Shown here: piece by piece, positions 10,682 through 19,760 of the stretch | Layout: each line of letters starts with the position of its first letter | Position numbering within the stretch: the stretch's first letter is position 1 | From: Mycobacteroides salmoniphilum | GTDB lineage: Bacteria > Actinomycetota > Actinomycetes > Mycobacteriales > Mycobacteriaceae | DNA: 64,000 nucleotides | Assembly: GCF_004924335.1 (NCBI RefSeq) | Contig: NZ_CP024633.1 | Span: 1,178,001 to 1,242,000, forward strand | Reading direction: 5' to 3' | Notes under the pieces: model-generated | Database searches by the model: none | Seen by the model: the letters and a program-made list of their open reading frames with translations, nothing else | Told to the model about the DNA's origin: nothing | Made by a program: the position numbers and the translations under genes

Positions 10682-12073
10682 ATGCTGCTGACGTCCCTTC
10701 ACCCCAAGTCACCCGATCTCGCGGACGCGGTTCGTATCGGCGAAGACGGCTGGGGTCGCGGCGACCTGATGGGCGCCGCGACGGCAGCAGCCGAACGCGT
10801 TGGCGGCGCTTCGGGTCCCCTCGCGGTGCTCGCTCGCCCGAGTATCGACACGGTCCTGGCGGTGATCGCCGGGCTTATCGCAGGGGTCCCGATAGTGCCG
10901 GTACCGGCAGACGTCGGGATGGCGGAACGCCGACACATCCTCACCGACAGCGGGGCGATCGCGTGGCTGGGTGAATCACCGGACGAGTCGGATGGGCTAC
11001 CGCACGTGCCGGTGCGGCGACACGCACGATCATGGCATCAGTACTCCGAACCGCGACCGGAGTCGACGGCGTTCATCGTGTACACCTCGGGGACCACCGG
11101 CGCGCCCAAAGGGGTGCAACTGAGCCGGCGTGCGTTGGCCGCTAGCCTCGACGGTCTGGCGGATGCGTGGGCGTGGACTTCCGATGATGTTCTGGTGCAT
11201 GGACTTCCCTTGTTTCACGTACACGGGCTGGTGCTCGGCCTGCTCGGATCACTGCGGGTGGGAAATCGGTTTGTGCACACCGTCAAACCGACACCCGAGG
11301 CCTACGCTGCTACACCAGGCACAATGTATTTCGGTGTGCCGACGGTGTGGTCACGGGTGGTTGCCGACGAATCCTGTGCGCGTGCACTGTCTTCGGCGCG
11401 ACTATTGGTGTCGGGGAGCGCGCCACTGCCGGTGCCGGTCTTCGATGGGCTGCGCCGGCTCACCGGCCATGCCCCCATCGAGCGCTACGGCGCCACCGAA
11501 ACCGTCATCACGCTGTCCACACGCGCCGACGGAGAACGCCGCGCCGGGTGGGTCGGTCACCCGTTGACCGGTGTGCGGACTCGTCTGCTGAACGAGGACG
11601 GCTCCGCGGCCCCACACGACGGGGAAACCGTTGGCCAGCTACAGGTTCAGGGACCGACGCTGTTCAGCGGATATCTGAATCTGCCGGAGAAGACGGCCGA
11701 GGTGCTCACCGAGGACGGGTGGTATCGCACCGGTGATGTCGCCGTCGTCGACCCGGCCGGAATGCACCGCATCGTCGGACGCGAATCGGTCGACCTGATC
11801 AAGTCGGGTGGCTACCGCATAGGTGCAGGAGAAATCGAAACCGTGCTGCTGGGGCATCCCGGGATTGTGGACGTCGCGGTGGTGGGGGTTCCCGACGACG
11901 ACCTGGGGCAACGCATCGTCGCCTACGTTGTCGGTGACGTGGTGGAGGATGACGTCATCGCGTATGTGGCGCAGCAGCTGTCCGTTCACAAACGCCCGCG
12001 TGAGGTGCGGCTCGTGGACGGATTGCCCCGCAATGCGATGGGCAAGGTCCTCAAGAGGGAGCTGATCATATGA
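10682..12073 (+). CDS. fadD36: Acyl-CoA synthetase FadD36 (ANL superfamily, MatB-like)
   Basis: The 463-residue adenylate-forming enzyme has its phosphate loop at about 134-144 (YTSGTTGAPKG), HVHGLVLGLLGSL in the substrate-pocket region, ERYGATE (A5), GWYRTGD (A7) and the C-terminal lysine motif GLPRNAMGKVLKRE. It should activate a carboxylate through acyl-AMP to acyl-CoA. Its length and the HVHG segment are closer to malonyl-CoA synthetases (MatB) than to long-chain ligases, so a short or dicarboxylic substrate is plausible (inference). It overlaps the following DinB-like gene by 4 bases (ATGA). Counterpart: Rv1193. Confidence 0.88.
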   Translation: MLLTSLHPKSPDLADAVRIGEDGWGRGDLMGAATAAAERVGGASGPLAVLARPSIDTVLAVIAGLIAGVPIVPVPADVGMAERRHILTDSGAIAWLGESPDESDGLPHVPVRRHARSWHQYSEPRPESTAFIVYTSGTTGAPKGVQLSRRALAASLDGLADAWAWTSDDVLVHGLPLFHVHGLVLGLLGSLRVGNRFVHTVKPTPEAYAATPGTMYFGVPTVWSRVVADESCARALSSARLLVSGSAPLPVPVFDGLRRLTGHAPIERYGATETVITLSTRADGERRAGWVGHPLTGVRTRLLNEDGSAAPHDGETVGQLQVQGPTLFSGYLNLPEKTAEVLTEDGWYRTGDVAVVDPAGMHRIVGRESVDLIKSGGYRIGAGEIETVLLGHPGIVDVAVVGVPDDDLGQRIVAYVVGDVVEDDVIAYVAQQLSVHKRPREVRLVDGLPRNAMGKVLKRELII

Positions 12074-12636
12074 ACTGGACCGAGGAACTCGTAGACCAGA
12101 TCGAATTGCACTGGACAACCCAGCTGCGCCCGCGGCTGGACGGCCTGAATGACGACGAGTATTTCTGGGAGCCGGTGCGCGGCTGCTGGAGCCTGCGTCC
12201 TCGCAGCGCCTCGAAAGCGCCTCTGCTAGGAGGTTCCGGCGATTTTGTCATCGAATTCGCCGCCCCTCCACCGGATCCGGCGCCGGTGACCACTATTGCC
12301 TGGCGGCTCGGCCACATCCTCGTGGGTGTGCTGGGCGCACGCGTCGCCAGCCATTTCCCTGAGAATTGGGCCGGCCCGCCCATCGACTACATGACCTACG
12401 ACTACCCGGTCACGGCTGCCGATGCCCTGAAGCGACTCGACGGTTTTTACGCGGCGTGGCTCGAGGGCATCATGAGCAAGGATGAGGCAGGACTCCTGGC
12501 CCCATGCGGCCCGGCCGAGGGGCCATGGGGTCACCGGTCCTTCGCGACGCTCGTCTTACACATCAATCGCGAGCTGCTGCACCACGGTGCGGAGATCGCG
12601 CTACTGCGCGATCTGTATGCCTGGCGCCAGAACTAG
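12070..12636 (+). CDS. DinB-superfamily protein
   Basis: The 188-residue protein looks like a DinB/mycothiol-transferase-type four-helix bundle: [19 protein letters not shown] in the middle and [21 protein letters not shown] at the C-terminus. The histidines of that last helix and of RLGH suit the family's metal triad. Some relatives are thiol S-transferases that use mycothiol, but others have no known activity. It is translationally coupled to fadD36 (ATGA). Its TAG shares a CTAG with the stop of dapD on the opposite strand. Confidence 0.7.
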   Translation: MNWTEELVDQIELHWTTQLRPRLDGLNDDEYFWEPVRGCWSLRPRSASKAPLLGGSGDFVIEFAAPPPDPAPVTTIAWRLGHILVGVLGARVASHFPENWAGPPIDYMTYDYPVTAADALKRLDGFYAAWLEGIMSKDEAGLLAPCGPAEGPWGHRSFATLVLHINRELLHHGAEIALLRDLYAWRQN

Positions 12637-13589
12637 TTGGCGTGCAAGGCGGCGTTGAGCTCGAACGCGCCGCCGTCGCGCGACACCACCTCAACCGCAC
12701 CGGTCTGTGAATTGCGCCGGAACAGCAGATTGTTGGCGCCCGATAGCTCCAGTGCCTTGATGGTCTTGCCATCGGGCGTGGTGACCTTGGTGCCCGCCGT
12801 GACATACAGCCCGGCCTCGACGATGCAGTCATCGCCCAGGCTGATGCCCACACCCGAGTTGGCACCCAGCAGTGAGCGCTGGCCCACCGAGATCACCTGG
12901 CTGCCGCCGCCGGACAGCGTGCCCATGATCGACGCGCCGCCACCGATATCGGAGCCATCGCCCACGACGACACCGGCCGAGATGCGGCCCTCCACCATGG
13001 AAGCGCCCAGGGTGCCGGCGTTGAAGTTCACAAAGCCCTCATGCATGACGGTGGTACCGGGGGCCAGGTGTGCGCCCAGACGCACCCGGTCGGCGTCGGC
13101 GATACGCACGCCGGTGGGTACCACATAGTCGACCATGCGGGGGAACTTGTCGATGCCGAACACCGTCACGGTGCCATGGGCGCGCAGCTTGGCGCGTACC
13201 GTCTCGAACCCCTCCACGGCGCACGGGCCGTAATTGGTCCACACCACGTTGGTGAGCACGCCGAAGAGTCCGTCCGTGCTGGCACCGTGGGGCTGGACCA
13301 GCCGGTGCGACAACAGGTGCAGGCGCAGGTAAGCGTCGTAGGCGTCGGCGGGCTTATCGGCGAGCGAGGCAATGGTGGTGCGCACCAACACCTTCTCCAC
13401 ACCACGCTCGGGGTCGGACCCGGCCAGTGCCGACAGCTCGGCAGGCGCGTCCGCTGCGGAGATCCGCTCGGTACCCGGGGTGCCGGGTGCATCGGTCAAC
13501 TCGGGCGCCGGGAACCAGGTATCCAGTACCGATCCGTCCGCCGCGATGGTCGCCAGGCCAAGTGCTACTGCTCCGCTCACGCCGTACAC
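12633..13589 (-). CDS. dapD: 2,3,4,5-tetrahydropyridine-2,6-dicarboxylate N-succinyltransferase
   Basis: The 318-residue actinobacterial-type DapD has an N-terminal dimerisation region ([30 protein letters not shown]), a left-handed beta-helix of hexapeptide repeats ([45 protein letters not shown]) and the C-terminus [13 protein letters not shown]. It succinylates tetrahydrodipicolinate in the DAP/lysine pathway and acts as a trimer. GTG 13589 gives a length matching Rv1201c. However, a -10-like TAGCGT overlaps that codon, and an in-frame GTG at 13580 sits 7 nt after the hexamer, so 13580 may be the real leaderless start. It is divergent from dapE. Confidence 0.93.
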   Translation of the reverse strand: MYGVSGAVALGLATIAADGSVLDTWFPAPELTDAPGTPGTERISAADAPAELSALAGSDPERGVEKVLVRTTIASLADKPADAYDAYLRLHLLSHRLVQPHGASTDGLFGVLTNVVWTNYGPCAVEGFETVRAKLRAHGTVTVFGIDKFPRMVDYVVPTGVRIADADRVRLGAHLAPGTTVMHEGFVNFNAGTLGASMVEGRISAGVVVGDGSDIGGGASIMGTLSGGGSQVISVGQRSLLGANSGVGISLGDDCIVEAGLYVTAGTKVTTPDGKTIKALELSGANNLLFRRNSQTGAVEVVSRDGGAFELNAALHAN

Positions 13590-13593
13590 GCTA
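13588..13593 (-). promoter_or_regulatory. -10 element for dapD
   Basis: TAGCGT on the minus strand is followed by 7 nt and GTG 13580. It shares two base pairs with the dapE -10 on the other strand. Confidence 0.45.
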
Positions 13594-13597
13594 GCCT
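13592..13597 (+). promoter_or_regulatory. -10 element, leaderless dapE promoter
   Basis: TAGCCT, 6 nt, then ATG 13604. It overlaps the dapD -10 at 13592-13593, so the two divergent promoters should compete for polymerase. Confidence 0.55.
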
Positions 13598-13603
13598 GAA
13601 TCG

Positions 13604-14680
13604 ATGGCGCTTGAACTCGCTGGTGACCCTGTGGCCCTGACTGCTGCCCTGGTGGACATACCCAGCGAGTCCCGGCGCGAGGCGGCTATCGCGGATGCTG
13701 TCGAGGTTGCGCTGCGGGAACAGACCACGGGATTCGAGATCATCCGCAATGGCAACGCCGTGCTGGCCCGCACCCATTACGGCCACAAGACCCGGGTGAT
13801 GTTGGCCGGACATCTGGACACCGTGCCCGCCGCCGACAACGTACCCAGCCACTGGGAACAGGGAGAAGGCGGCGACATTCTGTTTGGCTGCGGCACCGTG
13901 GACATGAAGTCCGGTGATGCAGTCTTCCTGCATCTGGCCGCCACCGTGACACCCCGCGTCGATCTGACACTGGTGTTCTACGACTGCGAGGAGATCGAGT
14001 CCTCGGCCAACGGGCTGGGCCGCATCGAGCGTGAACTGCCCGAATGGCTTGACGCCGACCTCGCCATCCTCGGTGAGCCCACCGCCGGTCTGATCGAAGC
14101 AGGGTGTCAGGGCACCTTGCGTGTCGTGATCCGCGCCGACGGCACCCGCGCGCATTCTGCGCGATCCTGGCTGGGGGACAACGCTATCCACAAGCTCGGT
14201 GCAGTTCTGGACAGACTGGCCGCATATCGGGCACGCATCGTCGACATCGACGGGTGCAAGTACCGGGAAGGGCTGTCCGCTGTGCGGATCGATGGGGGGG
14301 TGGCCGGGAACGTCATCCCCGATGCCGCAGCGGTCACCGTCAATTTTCGATTCGCCCCCGACCGCAGCCCCGGGCAGGCGCTCGCGCATGTGCGCGAGGT
14401 GTTCGACGGGCTGGAGGTCGAGATCGAACTCACCGACTCTGCCGCCGGGGCACTGCCGGGCCTGGACCGTCCCGCAGCCGCCGAATTGGTCGGCGCGGCA
14501 GGGGGAGTGGTACGGGCCAAATACGGTTGGACCGATGTCTCCCGGTTCGCGGCGCGCGGGATCGCCGCGGTCAACTACGGGCCGGGTGACCCGAACCTGG
14601 CGCACACCCGCGGCGAACACGTTCCGGTACAGCAGATCACCGATGTCGCCGAGGTGCTCCGGCGCTACCTCAGCGCGTGA
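13604..14680 (+). CDS. dapE: Succinyl-diaminopimelate desuccinylase
   Basis: The 358-residue M20 metallopeptidase-family enzyme has its zinc ligands in place: H70 with D72 (AGHLDT), D100 (GTVDMKSGD) and the acidic pair E129/E130 (CEEIE), plus H at GEH near the C-terminus. It hydrolyses N-succinyl-L,L-DAP to L,L-DAP and succinate, the step after DapC. Only 14 bp separate it from the divergent dapD, and the last 11 bases overlap the convergent AraC-type gene. Counterpart: Rv1202. Confidence 0.94.
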   Translation: MALELAGDPVALTAALVDIPSESRREAAIADAVEVALREQTTGFEIIRNGNAVLARTHYGHKTRVMLAGHLDTVPAADNVPSHWEQGEGGDILFGCGTVDMKSGDAVFLHLAATVTPRVDLTLVFYDCEEIESSANGLGRIERELPEWLDADLAILGEPTAGLIEAGCQGTLRVVIRADGTRAHSARSWLGDNAIHKLGAVLDRLAAYRARIVDIDGCKYREGLSAVRIDGGVAGNVIPDAAAVTVNFRFAPDRSPGQALAHVREVFDGLEVEIELTDSAAGALPGLDRPAAAELVGAAGGVVRAKYGWTDVSRFAARGIAAVNYGPGDPNLAHTRGEHVPVQQITDVAEVLRRYLSA

Positions 14681-15380
14681 CGGGTGCGGCGTAGGTTCCC
14701 GGCGTCTGACCGAGGGTGCGCCGGTACACGTCGATGAATGCGCTCGGTGTGGCCCAACCACATTGATGCGCCACATAGGTGACGGGCCGATCCTCCGCGA
14801 GCAGCCGTAACGCGTGATGGAGTCGGATCTGGGTGCGCCACTGCGGATACGTCATGCCCATGTCGGTGCGGAACAGTCTGGTCAGCGTGCGCTCACTGGC
14901 GCCCACCCGCCGCCCCAGCTCCGTCACCGTCCATACCTGTGTCAGGTCGTCCTCCACCAGCGCACACGCATCGGCCAACCGCTGATCACGCGGGGTGGGC
15001 AACTTCAGCGCCTGCTCCGGGCTGCGCCGCAGTTGGTCGATGAGAACGACATGCAACCGCGTGACCTCATCGTCGGGTAAGTCACCGGGAACAGAGCAGG
15101 TCATGATCAGCTCACGCAGCAGCGGGGACACCGCAATGACGGTCGGGGTGGTCAGCGCCACCACGTACTTTTCGGGATCGAAAGCCACGGAGTGAAACTC
15201 GGTGGGGCCGTAGAAGCGATGTTCGTGACCGGCACCGGCCGGTATCCAGAGTGCGCGGTTCGGGGGTGCGATCCAGGTGCCGTCGTCCGTCGTCACCGCG
15301 ATGACGCCGGAGGCGGGATACACAATTTGATGCACTTCGTGCCAGTGGCGGGTGATGCGCTGCCCGCCATTTACCGACAT
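14670..15380 (-). CDS. AraC-family transcriptional regulator
   Basis: About 236 residues from ATG 15380. An N-terminal cupin ([30 protein letters not shown]) is followed by a C-terminal two-helix-turn-helix AraC domain ([20 protein letters not shown] and [29 protein letters not shown]). The frame stays open upstream to 15590, but homology starts near 15380, so the exact start is unsure. It is divergent from an F420-type oxidoreductase and probably controls that gene; a dyad at 15456-15469 lies between them. Its ligand is unknown. Confidence 0.85.
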   Translation of the reverse strand: MSVNGGQRITRHWHEVHQIVYPASGVIAVTTDDGTWIAPPNRALWIPAGAGHEHRFYGPTEFHSVAFDPEKYVVALTTPTVIAVSPLLRELIMTCSVPGDLPDDEVTRLHVVLIDQLRRSPEQALKLPTPRDQRLADACALVEDDLTQVWTVTELGRRVGASERTLTRLFRTDMGMTYPQWRTQIRLHHALRLLAEDRPVTYVAHQCGWATPSAFIDVYRRTLGQTPGTYAAPVTR

Positions 15381-15455
15381 CACTCCGGTGAGATGGCGGC
15401 TAATCAACACAAGGCAACATTTTATCGGAAAGCTCGCATGATGAGGTCCTGGCAT

Positions 15456-15469
15456 TCGCGCTGGCGCGA
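15456..15469. promoter_or_regulatory. Inverted repeat between araC-type and LLM genes
   Basis: TCGCGC-TG-GCGCGA, 6-bp perfect arms, in the 132-bp divergent region. Candidate regulatory dyad. Confidence 0.3.
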
Positions 15470-15512
15470 GCCGACGGGAATAGCGGCCTGAACGCGCGGG
15501 GTTGGCCGAGAG

Positions 15513-16460
15513 GTGAAACTTGGCGTGGCGATCGGTCGACCTCTCAGCGTGCAGAGCGATACCAACCTGGTCGACGCCTTCATCGCCCACGGGCGTCGCG
15601 TCACCGACGCCGGGGTCGGCACGTTATGGCTCGGGCAGATGTATCACTACGACGCGATCACCATGGCCGCGTTGTTAGGACAAGCGATACCCCCGGACAA
15701 ACTCCGCACCGTGGGGGTGTCGGTCATCCCCATCAATCCGCGCCATCCCATCGAGGTATCGGCGGCCGCACAGACCGCGCAGGCCGCAACCCACGGGAGA
15801 TTCCAGCTGGGGCTGGGACTTGGTGCGCCGGTGATCGAGGGTCCGAGCTATGGCCTACAGGTGGACAAACCGATACGCCGCCTGCGTGAGTACCTCACTA
15901 CGCTCCGTCAACTACTGGACACCGGAACCGCCGAGTTCCATGGTGAGACTCTCACGGTCGCACCGAAATTCACGACCTTGCAACCCGGTGGCGAAAACAT
16001 CCCCGTCTTGGTGGCGGCCATGGCGCCGCAGGCACTGCGCGCCACCGGCGAGCTCGCGGACGGCACGATTCCGCTGCACGCAGGACCACGGGCGCTCAGT
16101 CAGGACATCGTGCCCGTCATCGACGGGGCCGCGGAACGGGCCGGACGTGCGCGTCCGCGCGTCATCGCCGGCGTCGCCGTCGTGGTCACGTCCGATCCGG
16201 AACGGGTCCGTACGCTCGCGATCGAAGACATGGCGTTCTACGAGAGCATCCCGTCGTATCGGAAAGTGCTTGACGCCGAAGGGGTTCAGCACACGGGAGA
16301 GCTGGCGATCATCGGCGACGAGCGGCATGTGGCCAAGGAACTGCAGCGATACTTCGACGCGGGAGCCACCGAAGTATTCGCCAGTCACACCGAATTGGGC
16401 GGACCGGAGGACGAGGCTCGCACGCTGGCGCTTCTGGGGGAACTGTCCCGCGGGAAGTGA
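15513..16460 (+). CDS. LLM-class (luciferase-like) F420-dependent oxidoreductase
   Basis: The 315-residue TIM-barrel flavin/F420 oxidoreductase carries the family signatures GRFQLGLGLGAPV in the barrel, PVLVAAMAPQALRATGELADGTI and a C-terminal VFASHTE strand. The N-terminus MKLGVAIGRPL is typical, and GTG 15513 follows CCGAGAG. Members in mycobacteria commonly use F420H2, which agrees with fbiC in this window, though FMN use cannot be excluded. Its substrate is unknown. The divergent AraC regulator suggests substrate-induced expression (inference). Confidence 0.8.
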   Translation: MKLGVAIGRPLSVQSDTNLVDAFIAHGRRVTDAGVGTLWLGQMYHYDAITMAALLGQAIPPDKLRTVGVSVIPINPRHPIEVSAAAQTAQAATHGRFQLGLGLGAPVIEGPSYGLQVDKPIRRLREYLTTLRQLLDTGTAEFHGETLTVAPKFTTLQPGGENIPVLVAAMAPQALRATGELADGTIPLHAGPRALSQDIVPVIDGAAERAGRARPRVIAGVAVVVTSDPERVRTLAIEDMAFYESIPSYRKVLDAEGVQHTGELAIIGDERHVAKELQRYFDAGATEVFASHTELGGPEDEARTLALLGELSRGK

Positions 16461-16475
16461 GTTGCCCGCGGCCCC

Positions 16476-16481
16476 TAGGCT
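16476..16481 (+). promoter_or_regulatory. -10 element, leaderless LOG gene promoter
   Basis: TAGGCT, 6 nt, then GTG 16488; same geometry as the fadD36 promoter. Confidence 0.5.
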
Positions 16482-16487
16482 GGCAGC

Positions 16488-17240
16488 GTGCCAGATCAAC
16501 CACTAACCCAACTGCACGGATCGGTTCGGCTGCGCCGTGACCGGTGTGAGAAGAGCACCGCCGATCAACGTCTGCTGGAAAGCCACGAAACAGGCGGCTG
16601 GACGCACACCGACCAGTGGCGGGTACTGCGCATCCAGAGCGAGTTCGTAGAGGGATTCGACGCGCTGGCGGAAACACCTAAAGCGGTCACGGTTTTCGGC
16701 TCTGCCAGGACGAAGCCGGATTCACCTGAATACCGGCTCGGCCGCGAGTTGGGCGTTGCCCTGGTAAAGGCTGGATACGCCGTCATCACCGGGGGCGGAC
16801 CGGGTGCCATGGAGGCCGCAAACCGCGGCGCCAGCGAGTCGGGCGGCTACTCGGTGGGCCTGGGCATCGAGCTGCCGTTCGAACAGAGTCTCAACGAATG
16901 GGTGGACCTGGGCATCAACTTCCGCTACTTCTTCGTCCGCAAGACCATGTTCGTCAAGTACGCGCAGGCGTTCGTGTGTCTGCCGGGCGGGTTCGGCACT
17001 CTCGACGAACTCTTCGAGGCGCTCACCCTGGTGCAGACCCGCAAGGTCACGCGCTTCCCGATCATCCTGCTGGGCACCGAGTATTGGTCGGGGCTGCTCG
17101 ACTGGATCCGCGGAACGCTGCTGCCCGCCGGAAAGATCGGCGAGCAGGACTTGGCGCTGCTTTCGGTGACCGACAGCATCGAGGAGGCGATCGAGATCAT
17201 CGCGAAGTCGGCGGCGAATGGGAATGGGGCACGTTCATGA
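16488..17240 (+). CDS. LOG-family (TIGR00730) Rossmann protein, long form
   Basis: The 250-residue protein has an N-terminal extension of about 60 residues, then a Rossmann core with VTVFGSARTKPDS, ITGGGPGAMEAANRGA and the LOG signature CLPGGFGTLDELFEAL. LOG proteins of this fold cleave the phosphoribose from cytokinin nucleotides (phosphoribohydrolases); the PGGxGTxxE signature and the arginine in FVRKTMFVKYA are present. The leaderless GTG start is supported by TAGGCT six bases upstream. It overlaps the second LOG gene by 4 bases (ATGA), so both are made together. Confidence 0.85.
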   Translation: MPDQPLTQLHGSVRLRRDRCEKSTADQRLLESHETGGWTHTDQWRVLRIQSEFVEGFDALAETPKAVTVFGSARTKPDSPEYRLGRELGVALVKAGYAVITGGGPGAMEAANRGASESGGYSVGLGIELPFEQSLNEWVDLGINFRYFFVRKTMFVKYAQAFVCLPGGFGTLDELFEALTLVQTRKVTRFPIILLGTEYWSGLLDWIRGTLLPAGKIGEQDLALLSVTDSIEEAIEIIAKSAANGNGARS

Positions 17241-17779
17241 GTTGGTCGGTGTGTGTGTACTGCGCTTCCGGGCCGCGGCATCCCGAACTGCTGGACCTGG
17301 CCGGTCGTCTGGGTACTGCTATCGCCGAACGCGGATGGACCCTGGTGTCCGGGGGAGGCAACGTCTCGGCCATGGGGGCGGTAGCTCAGGCCGCGCGGGC
17401 CGCAGGCGGACGCACCATCGGCGTCATTCCCAAGACGTTGGTGCATCGAGAGGTCGCCGATACCGACGCCGATGAACTCATCGTCACCACCACCATGCGC
17501 GAACGCAAACAGATCATGGAGGACCGGTCCGACGCCTTCATCACCCTGCCCGGCGGGATCGGCACACTCGAGGAGGTCTTCGAGACGTGGACCGCCGGCT
17601 ACCTGGGACTACACCAGAAGCCGGTGGTACTGCTGGACCCTGACGGGCACTACACCGGGCTGCTGCGCTGGCTCGACGAAGTGCAGGACAAGGGTTACGT
17701 CTCAGCCCCTGCCCGAGACCGGCTGTTGGTGCACACGGATATCGCTGCCGCCCTCGACGCATGTAAACCAACGGATTGA
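17237..17779 (+). CDS. LOG-family cytokinin riboside 5'-monophosphate phosphoribohydrolase
   Basis: The 180-residue compact LOG protein has VCVYCASGPRHPE, LVSGGGNVSAMGAVAQAA, MRERKQIMEDRSDAFI and TLPGGIGTLEEVFETWT. It corresponds to Rv1205, which in M. tuberculosis makes cytokinins whose aldehyde breakdown products matter when the proteasome is impaired (established for Rv1205). The ATG at 17237 overlaps the preceding stop. The TGA lies inside a TTGACG element that belongs to the fadD6 promoter region. Confidence 0.88.
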   Translation: MSWSVCVYCASGPRHPELLDLAGRLGTAIAERGWTLVSGGGNVSAMGAVAQAARAAGGRTIGVIPKTLVHREVADTDADELIVTTTMRERKQIMEDRSDAFITLPGGIGTLEEVFETWTAGYLGLHQKPVVLLDPDGHYTGLLRWLDEVQDKGYVSAPARDRLLVHTDIAAALDACKPTD

Positions 17780-17800
17780 CGGGGCCTGACCGTTCGTCAA
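17776..17800. promoter_or_regulatory. Inverted repeat TTGACG-N13-CGTCAA before fadD6 copy 1
   Basis: The arms TTGACG and CGTCAA, with the following AAC/AAT context, occur with identical 13-bp spacing before the second fadD6 copy at 19689-19713, although the rest of the leaders differ. Candidate shared operator or promoter. Confidence 0.5.
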
Positions 17801-17881
17801 CAATGCGGTGAGCCATTGCCTACTGGGCGGTAAGAACGAGGATCAGCCGCTAGCGGGAAGACCGACTACAGGGAGAACCAG

Positions 17882-19684
17882 ATGTCCGCAAGCAGCACCA
17901 TTCCGTCCACCGCCCGTAATCGGGTCCGGCTGACCGAGGTGCTCGCACAGCTTCCCTCGCTGGCGCTCGACCTGCCGATCATGGCGGGTGGCGTCCTCGG
18001 CGGCATCAAGGCGAACCCCAACGGGCGTCTGTCGATCGGTGCGGTGTTCGCCGAGCGTGCTGCCAAGTACGCCGACAAGGTGTTTCTGCGCTTCGAGGGC
18101 AACGACATCACCTACGCGCAGGCCAACGCCACCGCCAACCGGTACGCGGCAACCCTGGCCTCGCACGGTGTCGGCCGCGGCGACGTCGTCGGCATCATGG
18201 TGCGCAACTCGCCGCAGACCGTGCTGCTCATGTTGGCCACCGTGAAGCTGGGCGCCATCGCGGGCATGCTCAACTACAACCAGCGCGGCCATGTCCTGGC
18301 ACACAGCATTGGTCTGCTCGACTCCAAGATGCTCGTCACCGATGCGGAGTTCGTGGATGCCATCGGCGAATCCGGCGTCAACGTGGTCGCGCAGGTGACC
18401 GCCGACGAGCTTGACCGGATGTCGGTGTTGGCGCCCACCACCAACCCCAGCGCCACCGACGCGGTGCTGGCCAAGGACCGGGCGTTCTACATCTTCACCT
18501 CGGGAACCACCGGGCTGCCGAAGGCCAGCGTGATGACGCATTACCGGTGGCTGCGCGGCATGTACGGCATCGGGAGCTTTGCCTTGCGGCTCCGGTCCAG
18601 CGACGTGCTGTACAGCTGCCTTCCGCTCTATCACAACAATGCGCTGACCCTCGCGGTGTCGACGACCATCAACGCCGGAGCCACCCTGGCGATCGGCCGG
18701 TCGTTCTCGGTGTCCCGGTTCTGGGATGAGGTCATCGCCAGCCGCGCAACAGCTTTCATCTACATCGGTGAACTGTGCCGATACCTGCTCAACCAGCCGG
18801 CCAAGCCCACCGATCGGCAGCACAAGGTGCGCGTCATCATCGGCAATGGGCTACGGCCCGAGCTGTGGGGCGAGTTCACCCGACGGTTCGGCATCAAGCG
18901 GGTGTGCGAGTTCTACTCGGCCAGCGAGTCGAACACGGCATTCGTCAACGCCCTCAACATCGATCGCACCGTGGGCATCTGCCCGTACCCGCTTGCGTAC
19001 GTCAAGTACGACATCGAGACGGGCGAACCGCTGCGCAACGACAAGGGATACCTGACCAAGGTCGGTGCCGGCGAGGCGGGCCTGCTGCTGAGCAAGGTCA
19101 CCAGTATGTCGCCGTTCGACGGGTACACCGACCCGACCGCCTCGGAGAAGAAGCTGGTACACGATGCCTTCAAGAAGGGTGATACCTGGTTCAACACCGG
19201 CGATTTGATGCGCAACCTCGGCTGGGGTCATGCCGCCTTCGGGGACCGGCTCGGCGATACCTTCCGCTGGAAGGGTGAGAACGTCGCCACCACCGAGGTG
19301 GAGGCCGCGATCGACCACAACAACGCGGTGGAGGAGTCGACCGTTTTCGGTGTGCAGGTGCCGGGTACCGATGGGCGTGCCGGAATGGCCGCCATCAAAC
19401 TGCATGACGGTGTGGAACTCGACCCAAAGGCACTGAGCGACACTGTGTATCAGAGTCTTCCTGCCTATGCACTGCCGCTGTTCATTCGAATCGTGGACAC
19501 GCTGGAGCACACCACCACCTTCAAGAGCCGCAAGGTGGAACTGCGTGAGCAGGCCTATGGCGACACCGTGACCGATCCGCTGTATGTGCTGGCCGGTCGT
19601 GAGGAGGGATACGTCCCGTTCTATCCCGAGTACCCGTCGGAGTTGGCCGGCGGTCAGCGCCCGAAGGGGAGCGCGAGTATCTGA
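17882..19684 (+). CDS. fadD6: Long-chain acyl-CoA synthetase FadD6, copy 1
   Basis: The 600-residue ANL enzyme is of the FATP/very-long-chain type, with FTSGTTGLPKASVMTHYRW, the central YSASESNTAFVN, FNTGDLMRNLGWGHAAFGDRLGDTFRWKGENVATTEVE and a C-terminal KSRKVELREQAYG. It activates long-chain fatty acids, and FATP-type relatives couple this to uptake. Upstream ribosome site AGGGAGAACC. Counterpart: Rv1206 (597 aa). The next gene is a full-length paralogue in the same orientation, so this species has a tandem duplication absent from M. tuberculosis. Confidence 0.92.
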   Translation: MSASSTIPSTARNRVRLTEVLAQLPSLALDLPIMAGGVLGGIKANPNGRLSIGAVFAERAAKYADKVFLRFEGNDITYAQANATANRYAATLASHGVGRGDVVGIMVRNSPQTVLLMLATVKLGAIAGMLNYNQRGHVLAHSIGLLDSKMLVTDAEFVDAIGESGVNVVAQVTADELDRMSVLAPTTNPSATDAVLAKDRAFYIFTSGTTGLPKASVMTHYRWLRGMYGIGSFALRLRSSDVLYSCLPLYHNNALTLAVSTTINAGATLAIGRSFSVSRFWDEVIASRATAFIYIGELCRYLLNQPAKPTDRQHKVRVIIGNGLRPELWGEFTRRFGIKRVCEFYSASESNTAFVNALNIDRTVGICPYPLAYVKYDIETGEPLRNDKGYLTKVGAGEAGLLLSKVTSMSPFDGYTDPTASEKKLVHDAFKKGDTWFNTGDLMRNLGWGHAAFGDRLGDTFRWKGENVATTEVEAAIDHNNAVEESTVFGVQVPGTDGRAGMAAIKLHDGVELDPKALSDTVYQSLPAYALPLFIRIVDTLEHTTTFKSRKVELREQAYGDTVTDPLYVLAGREEGYVPFYPEYPSELAGGQRPKGSASI

Positions 19685-19688
19685 GCGC

Positions 19689-19713
19689 TTGACGTACCCG
19701 CATCATTCGTCAA
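19689..19713. promoter_or_regulatory. Inverted repeat TTGACG-N13-CGTCAA before fadD6 copy 2
   Basis: Same arms and same spacing as at 17776-17800, followed by CGAT. It lies in the 76-bp gap between the two copies, so copy 2 probably has its own controlled start. Confidence 0.5.
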
Positions 19714-19760
19714 CGATTCGTTAGGCCCGGACGCGGTGGTCCGGCGAACTCGGAGGACAC

